A stretch of 64,000 nucleotides of DNA from Prevotella sp. tc2-28 (lineage in GTDB: Bacteria > Bacteroidota > Bacteroidia > Bacteroidales > Bacteroidaceae): NCBI RefSeq assembly GCF_900107705.1, contig NZ_FNRE01000002.1, positions 62,001 to 126,000 of the forward strand, written 5' to 3'. The position numbers and the translations under genes are program-made. A model generated the notes under the pieces. It saw nothing but the letters and a program-made list of their open reading frames with translations, did not search any database and was not told the DNA's origin. Positions 26,809 through 32,802 of the stretch are shown piece after piece. Position 1 is the stretch's first letter. Every line of letters starts with the position of its first letter.

Positions 26809-27171
26809 ATGATAGCAGATTACAACACGATGCCTCACATGTTCTGGGAGTGTAACCAATTGTACTTCAACCACCAGTTGCGAACGCCCAAGTTTGGTCT
26901 CATGCATACCTATCGAAATCTGGGTAAGTTTGAGTATCGCTGGGGAGAAAAGAACAAGCCGGTCAAAAAGCGTTACATGTCGATTCTTATGTCCGACTAC
27001 TTCGATTTCGATGAAAAGACATTCCGAAACATTATGGTTCATGAAATGATTCATTACTATCTATATCTTAATAATCCCAGTGAATGTTCTGCCTTTAGCC
27101 GTTTCCTTCGTTTATTTGGTATTAAGAGTTCTGACCATGGCCCTGAGTTTATGGCGATGGCTCAGAGCTGA
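26809..27171 (+). CDS. SprT-like zinc metallopeptidase domain, C-terminally shortened
   Basis: The 120-residue product from the ATG at 26809 has the SprT layout: 'MFWECNQLYFNHQLRTPKF', the strand 'ILMSDYFDF', the HEMIHYY zinc site near residue 82, and 'DHGPEFMAMAQ' corresponding to the distal 'HGxxF' histidine. It stops right after this motif (MAQS), whereas family members continue for 40-100 residues, often with a zinc ribbon. The next 36 codons, in another frame, belong to something else, so the gene probably lost its 3' end by recombination. The minimal active site is complete. Confidence 0.7.
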   Translation: MIADYNTMPHMFWECNQLYFNHQLRTPKFGLMHTYRNLGKFEYRWGEKNKPVKKRYMSILMSDYFDFDEKTFRNIMVHEMIHYYLYLNNPSECSAFSRFLRLFGIKSSDHGPEFMAMAQS

Positions 27172-27272
27172 AGCTGACTTACAAGAACGATGAAAAGACG
27201 CTGTCGCTCACGATTCCTACCCCCATGTTGGGCGACGATGCTGTTATCGTCATCATCATGAAGAAGAAGTAA
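27165..27272 (+). pseudogene. C-terminal fragment of an unknown protein fused after the SprT-like gene
   Basis: Thirty-five codons and a TAA read like a beta-rich protein end (ELKLTYKNDEKTLSLTIP...VIVIIMKKK). There is no start codon, and the upstream frame closes at once. It looks like the tail of a gene whose body is missing. Confidence 0.35.
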
Positions 27273-27291
27273 GAGACGGACCCACCATGAT

Positions 27292-27329
27292 AATCCCCGG
27301 CTTGCATTCCTGCAGGTCGGGGATTTTTT
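27292..27329 (+). terminator. Intrinsic terminator
   Basis: An 8-bp stem (AATCCCCG at 27292-27299 with CGGGGATT at 27318-27325) is followed by a T run. It closes the SprT/fragment transcript. Confidence 0.75.
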
Positions 27330-27347
27330 GTTGTCACCACCGTGCGC

Positions 27348-27464
27348 CTAAAGCAGCGCCAGTGGACCGTGTCCCATACACGATGCCGTGCCAAATGCCG
27401 TCAGTGCAGCCGTCAGAATACTGACAATAAACTGCAAAATCGTCTTCCAAGTCTCCCGTTTCAT
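27348..27464 (-). CDS. Smalltalk protein
   Basis: A 38-residue reverse-strand frame starts MKRETWKTILQFIVSILTA and continues AALTAFGTASCMG. 'MKxETWKxIxQxxxSILTAxxTxxGxxSCM' is the signature of Bacteroidales smalltalk micro-proteins: one hydrophobic helix and an SCM/SCMG motif. The function is unknown. Such genes normally lie between a HU-like gene and an N-acetylmuramoyl-L-alanine amidase. Here the HU-like gene is upstream as expected, but no amidase follows; the SprT-fragment terminator is met instead. Confidence 0.8.
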   Translation of the reverse strand: MKRETWKTILQFIVSILTAALTAFGTASCMGHGPLALL

Positions 27465-27634
27465 AGATTAAAGATTAAAGATTCAATTCTTGATGTTTCA
27501 CATCGAGCCTGCTCACGCTCGGCAAAACCCAAGCAAGCTTGGTTCTGCTCTCGCTTAATCGCAGCCTTCAATTTTTCAATTTTTCCGCTCGACCTTTGGT
27601 CGCTTTGCTTGCAAAGAATTCTTCAATTCTTCAC

Positions 27635-28201
27635 TTACCCTTCGTCCACGCCGTCTACGATGCTACCGCTGTCACCACCGGTGTTCCCGTTATCGTTCCC
27701 GTTATCGTTCCCGTTATCGTTCCCGTTCCCGTTCCCGTTAGGGTTCTCCGGATCCTCTACGTTGCCTTCATCGTCACTGGTCACGCGCTTCACCTCCTTG
27801 CCGTCACGGTCGATGCAGGTAATCTGCACGGCGGTGTTCTTCAGCTCGTCCTTCAGGTCCACTGCTGGCGTGAAGATGATGCGACGGGTACTGATAAGGC
27901 TCGACTTCACGTCGTTCACGTCCTCTACCGACTTGGCGCGCAATCCGAAGCGCATGGTACCCAGTCCGGGCAGAGCCACCGAGTGACCTTCCGTTGCCCA
28001 TGCCTTGATCACCTCACCAGCAGCGTCCCAGCAAGCCTGCATCACGCCACGGCTCACACCACTGCGGAGGGCAGCCTCCTTGATCACTTTCTCCTGAGCC
28101 AGTGCCAGGTACAACTCGGGCTGCATCACCCAGCGCCATACACCTGCGTCCGTCTTGCTGAACTTCACCAGCTTCTCTACTGCTTTTACTTTCAATGCCA
28201 T
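27635..28201 (-). CDS. HU-like DNA-binding protein with Gly/Asn/Asp-rich tail
   Basis: The 188-residue protein belongs to the Bacteroidetes HU family fused to a variable tail. Residues 1-125 form the HU-like domain ('KVIKEAALRSGVSRGVMQACWDAAGEVIKAWATEGHSVALPGLGTMRFGLRAKSVEDV'). A short beta region follows and then a low-complexity tail built of G-N-D-N repeats encoded by 12-bp DNA repeats. It binds DNA. It belongs to the same neighbourhood type as smalltalk and VirE_N/DUF3987 genes, one of which lies 23 kb away. Confidence 0.85.
   Translation of the reverse strand: MALKVKAVEKLVKFSKTDAGVWRWVMQPELYLALAQEKVIKEAALRSGVSRGVMQACWDAAGEVIKAWATEGHSVALPGLGTMRFGLRAKSVEDVNDVKSSLISTRRIIFTPAVDLKDELKNTAVQITCIDRDGKEVKRVTSDDEGNVEDPENPNGNGNGNDNGNDNGNDNGNTGGDSGSIVDGVDEG
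27683..27740 (-). repeat. 12-bp tandem repeat in the HU-like gene
   Basis: GTTCCCGTTATC (plus-strand reading) occurs in three perfect copies at 27683-27718 and then decays into GTTCCC hexamers. It keeps the frame and encodes G-N-D-N units, so copy number can change without frameshift. Confidence 0.85.
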
Positions 28202-28247
28202 AATGTAATAATTTTTAATTGGTTAATAAATAAGGTTAATTGTTTAT

Positions 28248-28282
28248 TGTTTACGGTTTACTGTTTACAGTTTACTGTTTAC
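28248..28282 (-). repeat. NGTAAAC heptamer repeats in the HU 5' leader
   Basis: On the reverse strand five consecutive heptamers of the form NGTAAAC occur directly upstream of the HU-like gene. The same heptamers precede the DUF3987 gene at 50858-50906. Confidence 0.7.
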
Positions 28283-28426
28283 GTTTATTGGTTATTGTTT
28301 TCGTTGCAAAGTTAGTAAATATTTTTCATACCACCAAATAATTTGACAAGAATTTTCATAATATTTTTCATTTTATTTTTTTTCATGGTTAGGAAAAAAG
28401 TTTTTCCTGCCCAGAGAGCCATATTT

Positions 28427-28636
28427 TTGATTTTCCACACCGTGACGCCGTGACGCCGTGACATTTGGAAAATCAATAGTCAAGCGTAAGGGCAAATGTT
28501 AAGCGAGGGGAGTAACTTTATATATATTTATATATTATATATATATTATAATATATATATAATATATAAATACTATACATCCCTTGGATGCACAAATCAA
28601 AAATCGTAAAGTCACGGCGTCACGGCGTCACGGTGT
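28427..28636. repeat. Nested symmetric repeat: 26-bp inverted repeats around an AT-rich palindrome
   Basis: A perfect 26-bp sequence at 28437-28462 (iterated GTGACGCC) recurs as its exact reverse complement at 28611-28636. Between them lies a perfect 20-bp palindrome of A and T (28527-28546 with 28551-28570, loop TATA). The left arm is itself enclosed by a 10-bp inverted repeat (TTGATTTTCC 28427-28436, GGAAAATCAA 28467-28476). Such nested iterons and an AT-rich core resemble a replication origin or element end. Confidence 0.9.
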
Positions 28637-28702
28637 TATGTACTACCCTAGAAAAAGTTCTTCGTAAGCGAAGCGGTAAAGCCGAGCGGAATGTTTTTTA
28701 CC

Positions 28703-28799
28703 TTAACCCTGCCATAGGTTGAATGCCTGTTGGGTACCTTAATCCTTATCCCTGGCAGAAGTTGAATGATTCTCTCTTAACCCTTGTTTTTGTTGAATA
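28703..28799. repeat. Three copies of TTAWCCCT-N7-GTTGAAT upstream of the WYL gene
   Basis: Copies lie at 28703-28725, 28746-28768 and 28777-28799. The inner spacer is exactly 7 in each, while the spacer sequences differ. Starts are 43 and 31 bases apart. Conserved half-sites with a fixed, variable-sequence gap suggest protein binding sites. Confidence 0.7.
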
Positions 28800-28934
28800 G
28801 GCTCCGCAGGAGTCAACATATTTCAGGCTAAGACACAATGACTTTTTCCCTTCGAGCTATCCCTTCTGTTCGCGTTTTTATGTAAAAAAAGTAAAATTGT
28901 TGATTGTTCCTATACTTTTTCAACAAATATTTAT

Positions 28935-28942
28935 TATATTTG
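28935..28942 (+). promoter_or_regulatory. -7 promoter box of the WYL regulator gene
   Basis: TATATTTG lies 35 bases before the ATG at 28978. Confidence 0.55.
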
Positions 28943-28977
28943 TACCCAAATACTAAAACAGTTACTTTTCTATTAAC

Positions 28978-29994
28978 ATGCCTGTTGACAAACAAGTGAT
29001 AGAACGCTATCGGGTCTTGAACGAATGCTTCAGGAATCCCTACAGAGATTACACCATCGAGGATCTTGTCGATGAGTGCAACAAGGCTTTACGTAAACTT
29101 GATAAACCCGAGGTCTCCAAGCGGACTATTCAAAACGACATAGTCAATATGGAAACTGATTATGGTATCAGGTTGAACGAAAAACTCCGTAAAGGTCGCC
29201 AGCGTATATATAGGTATATTGATACCGATTTCTCGATTCATCTTGTCCGCATGAACGATCAAGAACGGCACAAGATTCAAGATGCCATCTATGTGTTGAG
29301 GGATTTTGAAGGGGAACCACTCTATGACTGGGCACGAGCTTTCCTCATGCAAATAGAAGGAGGTTTGTTTAACGAAGACAATACGCCTGTTGTTTCATTC
29401 CAGACAAATCCAGATTTGAAAGGCATTTCGTTTTTCTCAGAACTCCTGCAGGCTATCCTTGCCAAAAGAGTGTTGAAACTCAGATATACGCCTTATGGAA
29501 AAGATACGCAGACAGTTAATGTCTATCCCTATCATCTCAAGCAGTTCAACGACCGCTGGTATCTCATTGCTCAGACAATAGGCTATCAGTCTTATGCGCA
29601 CTATGCCCTTGACAGAATAGATAGCTTCGAAGAGATTGCTATACCTTATAAGGAGGCAGATGTTGATTTCTCAGAATACTTCGATGATGTGATTGGCGTT
29701 ACCGTTCCTGATAGTGATGCAGAAGACATCGTCATCAAGGTCACAGGCAAGCGTTTCAACTATATTCGCACCAAACCCCTTCACCTTTCACAGCGTATCA
29801 TCGAGGAGGCAGAAGGTTATGCCGTTATCACCATCAATGTCAAGGTAAACAATGAGTTAGAATCCCTGATACTCTCCTTCGGTGATGATATGGAGGTGAT
29901 AGCTCCTGCTAGTTTCAGGGAAAGAATAGCAGGGAAAATTCAAGCCATGAATAACAAATATTTGAACAATGCAGAAAACTTGCACAGTAAGTGA
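28978..29994 (+). CDS. WYL-domain transcriptional regulator
   Basis: The 338-residue protein has an N-terminal HTH region ('YTIEDLVDECNKALRKLDKPEVSKRTIQNDIVNME', about 22-58), a linker, and the WYL domain ('LKLRYTPYGKDTQTVNVYPYHLKQFNDRWYLIAQT', about 162-197, where the WYL triad reads WYL) followed by a WCX-like C-terminal domain. WYL proteins such as BrxR and CapW repress phage-defence operons and are thought to respond to nucleic-acid ligands. It heads the rightward defence island, so it is a good candidate regulator of it. Its last codons lie in a direct repeat shared with 35.07 kb. Confidence 0.9.
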   Translation: MPVDKQVIERYRVLNECFRNPYRDYTIEDLVDECNKALRKLDKPEVSKRTIQNDIVNMETDYGIRLNEKLRKGRQRIYRYIDTDFSIHLVRMNDQERHKIQDAIYVLRDFEGEPLYDWARAFLMQIEGGLFNEDNTPVVSFQTNPDLKGISFFSELLQAILAKRVLKLRYTPYGKDTQTVNVYPYHLKQFNDRWYLIAQTIGYQSYAHYALDRIDSFEEIAIPYKEADVDFSEYFDDVIGVTVPDSDAEDIVIKVTGKRFNYIRTKPLHLSQRIIEEAEGYAVITINVKVNNELESLILSFGDDMEVIAPASFRERIAGKIQAMNNKYLNNAENLHSK

Positions 29995-30015
29995 GTAATT
30001 TTGCAGCCAGAAAAC
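29967..30015 (+). repeat. Junction repeat R1 with promoter for the AAA ATPase gene
   Basis: This segment contains GCAGAAAACTTGCA and the -7 box TAATTTTG (29996-30003). It matches 35068-35110 at 36 of 43 positions and a shortened copy at 32735. It spans the last codons of the WYL gene and the AAA promoter. Confidence 0.75.
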
Positions 30016-30042
30016 AAGATATACGAACATAACATTATCAAT

Positions 30043-31599
30043 ATGAACAAAATAGGTTTTAAGAATTTTAGAAAGTTTCAAGATTTTCCAACCATAGATT
30101 TGGGAGAAATCACAATATTGGTAGGCGGAAACAATGCAGGTAAGTCTACACTTGTGAAAGCCATACTTTTAATGCGTGACTTCTTAAAAAGTAGAATAGA
30201 AAGCGTAGATAGAGCGGGTAACGTTTTTAAATCTGTAAAGCCCCAATTTAAGTTTGATGCAGAACATGTGAATATTGGCGAGTTCTATCGTGCATTCTGT
30301 CGTCAGAGTCCAAGTAAAGAAGATACTATGGTTTTCACAATGAAAATAGACAAATTCTGTTTTGTTGTAAATATCCATGGAGAAAGAAAGCCTGGTGTTA
30401 TACCTGAGGTTTCTATGATTGCTGTTTCTGATGAAAAAGATAATATTCATTTTACATTTGATTTTGTAAAAAATCAGATGACTGCTCGTTTTGTTTATGA
30501 CAAGGAGGCTCTAAATAGTTACGAAGAAGAGGAATATCCCATAGAATTAAGGATAAAAGAACTGCATAATGCTCTTTCTAAAAGCAAAAATTTGAATGAA
30601 ATCTCCAATATTAAATTGCAATTGGAGCAATTAGAGAAACAAGTCAACACGCTTAAGCCAGATTATAATATAACAGAAGAAGATTCTGTTACAGTTAGCA
30701 TGTCCTATTTTATCGGTGATAACATTGGAGAGTATGTTATCACAGAACTCATTAAAGGTTTTGTTAACTATGCTTATGTTGGATCATTAGGAGACAAACG
30801 TTCTAAAGCATTTAAAGAACAAGAAGCAAACAAAAACTTTATAAGGGGAAAAGAAACACAAATAAACGCTATAGCTAAAGAAATTGAAGAGGTGTTTAAT
30901 AGACAGACAATAGAATATGTTTATGCTCATTCTGTTGCTCAAACTCCTATATACGCCAACTGCATAGGGTCAAGCGATTACACCAATCGTACCATACACG
31001 AATTCTACAACGCACGCATTAATACTGGCGAAGAAGAATTTGACTTTATAGAAACTTGGCTCAAAGAGTTTAAAATAGGAAACTCTCTGAGAGTTGTGTC
31101 ACATTCTGGCGATTCTTATCAAGTCTTAATTAGTGATGATGAGAATCCAGATGGCATGGACTTAGCTGATAAAGGAATGGGATCTATTCAATTAACTATT
31201 TTGTTGCTCCGCTTGGCAACTCTTATTCGAAAATATAAGGGACAAAACCTTACCGTGTTATTGGAAGAACCAGAGCAAAATCTGCATCCTGCTTTGCAAA
31301 GTAAAATTATTGAGTTGGTATATTATGTGGACCAAAAGTTTGGAGTACATTTTATAGTTGAAACACATTCTGAATATTTAGTTAGAAATAGCCAAGTGCT
31401 TGTGGGGAAAAATTACGACACTGAAGATAAGGCAATAAATAACCCTTTCAAAATTTACTATTTGCCCCAAAACGGCACACCTTATTCTATTGGTTATAGT
31501 TTGAATGGTCGATTAACAGACAAGTTTGAACCTGGCTTTTTTGACGAAGCCGGAAAGGCAAATTTCTATTTAATGCGTAAAGAAAGGGGGCTTGAATAA
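30043..31599 (+). CDS. AAA/ABC-type ATPase (AAA_15/AAA_21-like, DUF3696-type tail)
   Basis: The 518-residue protein starts at the ATG at 30043; an in-frame TTG at 30001 lies within the promoter box. The N-terminus is OLD/RecF-like: 'GFKNFRKFQDFPTIDLGEITILVGGNNAGKST', Walker A at about 28-36. A charged helical insertion with KQVNTLKPD-type coiled coil lies near 175-215. Then comes a signature region 'LADKGMGSIQLTILLLRLATLI', Walker B 'LTVLLEEPEQNLHP' near 404, and the H-loop 'FIVETHSEYLVRN'. Such ATPases drive many two-gene defence systems. Its stop overlaps the next start (TAATG), so the pair is coupled. Confidence 0.85.
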   Translation: MNKIGFKNFRKFQDFPTIDLGEITILVGGNNAGKSTLVKAILLMRDFLKSRIESVDRAGNVFKSVKPQFKFDAEHVNIGEFYRAFCRQSPSKEDTMVFTMKIDKFCFVVNIHGERKPGVIPEVSMIAVSDEKDNIHFTFDFVKNQMTARFVYDKEALNSYEEEEYPIELRIKELHNALSKSKNLNEISNIKLQLEQLEKQVNTLKPDYNITEEDSVTVSMSYFIGDNIGEYVITELIKGFVNYAYVGSLGDKRSKAFKEQEANKNFIRGKETQINAIAKEIEEVFNRQTIEYVYAHSVAQTPIYANCIGSSDYTNRTIHEFYNARINTGEEEFDFIETWLKEFKIGNSLRVVSHSGDSYQVLISDDENPDGMDLADKGMGSIQLTILLLRLATLIRKYKGQNLTVLLEEPEQNLHPALQSKIIELVYYVDQKFGVHFIVETHSEYLVRNSQVLVGKNYDTEDKAINNPFKIYYLPQNGTPYSIGYSLNGRLTDKFEPGFFDEAGKANFYLMRKERGLE

Positions 31600-32726
31600 T
31601 GCATGTATATGTAACCATAAAAGCATTGGAAAGCATGGCTTTAATGACAAGATGGATAAAAATTCTTTCATGCCGAGATGTAAAAGAAGTTTTCCTTGAT
31701 GCAACAAAAGAAGACATTGATCATTATTATGAGAATTATGATGAAGACTATTCATACAAAAGCGATAATTCCGTCTCCCCAATTAGTCAATTAATTAGAG
31801 ATGGATATATAAGTCCAAATCCTGCTAAACAAAAGATTTTGGATATAAAAAATAGTCCAGAAAAGGTGCTTGAAGATCCAAGTGCAATTTATTTCCTTGA
31901 TGTTACAACAGAAGAAGCTAATTGTATTCAGAAAAAATACGGTGTCATTTGTAAGAATGAAAGCGACATTGATGACACCGAACTTAACAACTGGGGGGAA
32001 ATTATTTCATGCGAAGGTGAATTGGACCATAGTTGGAAAGAAATACTGTCAAAGATAAGACAATCTCCAACAAATACAATCATTGTAAGTGACAGATACA
32101 TATTCTCCAATGATAAAAATGCAAATGACAGAGGAGAAGGAGAAACTTATTCTGGAATGGATAATGTTGTGGAAATCATTAATGCAATACTTCCTCTCTC
32201 ATTCTCTAAGAACAATTACTATGACGTTTTAATCCTATTTAGTTGGAAACTGGATAAAACAGGTCGTACATGTCCAATTTCCTTTAATAAGATTGCAAAG
32301 AAACTCGCAGGCAGAATAAAAAGTCTTAGGGACTCCTATAACATAAGAGTTGAAGTAGTATCTATTCCATATGGGGCTGAAGGGTATGAAAAAACTCATA
32401 ACAGAAGAGTTGTTACAAATTATCATGTAATAAGAACAGAACAAGACCTCAAAGCTTTTCGTGGAGATAAAAGTATATGTAGCCAAACGATAAATTGGGA
32501 TTCATTGTTTTCAAAAGGAATCATAGATAACAATGATAGACCCATCAAAAACCATGTTATATTAGTAAATGGAATTAGTTATATAAATTCTTATGGTACT
32601 AAACATTTGGAAACTTGCATGTACGAATATAGTATAGATGGTATATGTCCCAAATCAGCAATTGATAATAAAAAAGTAATTTTTTCAGAAATACAAAACA
32701 GATTAGTGAAATCTGTAATGAAATAA
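31599..32726 (+). CDS. Unknown partner of the AAA ATPase (possible effector)
   Basis: The 375-residue protein does not match a family I can name with confidence. The N-terminal 130 residues are acidic and tyrosine-rich. The middle has a beta-alpha segment 'PTNTIIVSDRYIFSND', and 'YYDVLILFSWKL' begins a C-terminal domain that carries 'THNRRVVTNYHVIRT' near residue 266. An H-x-R-x-x-x-T-N motif of this type recalls the MIT_C/phospholipase-D-like H-D-R-x-I-x-T site, but the second half-site is not obvious. It shares one base with the ATPase stop codon (TAATG), the usual sign of a two-component system. A DUF4435/AriB-type TOPRIM is not seen. Confidence 0.6.
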   Translation: MHVYVTIKALESMALMTRWIKILSCRDVKEVFLDATKEDIDHYYENYDEDYSYKSDNSVSPISQLIRDGYISPNPAKQKILDIKNSPEKVLEDPSAIYFLDVTTEEANCIQKKYGVICKNESDIDDTELNNWGEIISCEGELDHSWKEILSKIRQSPTNTIIVSDRYIFSNDKNANDRGEGETYSGMDNVVEIINAILPLSFSKNNYYDVLILFSWKLDKTGRTCPISFNKIAKKLAGRIKSLRDSYNIRVEVVSIPYGAEGYEKTHNRRVVTNYHVIRTEQDLKAFRGDKSICSQTINWDSLFSKGIIDNNDRPIKNHVILVNGISYINSYGTKHLETCMYEYSIDGICPKSAIDNKKVIFSEIQNRLVKSVMK

Positions 32727-32734
32727 AAAGGGAC

Positions 32735-32773
32735 TATGCAAAAAACCTGAATAATTACTTTGCAGTCGAAACA
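32735..32773 (+). repeat. Junction repeat R2 (shortened copy)
   Basis: ATGCAAAAAACCTG followed by ATTACTTTGCA resembles R1/R3 with an internal deletion of about 14 bases. It includes a near-consensus -7 box (TTACTTTG) for the downstream fusion gene. Confidence 0.55.
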
Positions 32774-32802
32774 AATAAGAAAGAATGATTTATAGTTGAA
32801 GT

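Larger units (their letters stand above)
28202..28977. other. 776-base non-coding region between HU and WYL genes
   Basis: No gene was seen. In order it contains the HU leader with TGTTTAC repeats, a nested inverted-repeat structure (28427-28636), a GC-richer stretch with CGTAAGCGAAGCGG, three bipartite repeats (28703-28799), and the WYL promoter. Confidence 0.8.

Noticed and set aside
28437..28636. Possible CRISPR array (repeated GTGACGCC units)
   Set aside because: The units are 8 bases, directly adjacent and arranged as inverted blocks, without unique spacers or cas genes.
30043..32726. PARIS (AriA/AriB) system
   Set aside because: The ATPase format fits, but the partner lacks a DUF4435/TOPRIM-like region and instead has an H-x-R-x-x-x-T-N motif.
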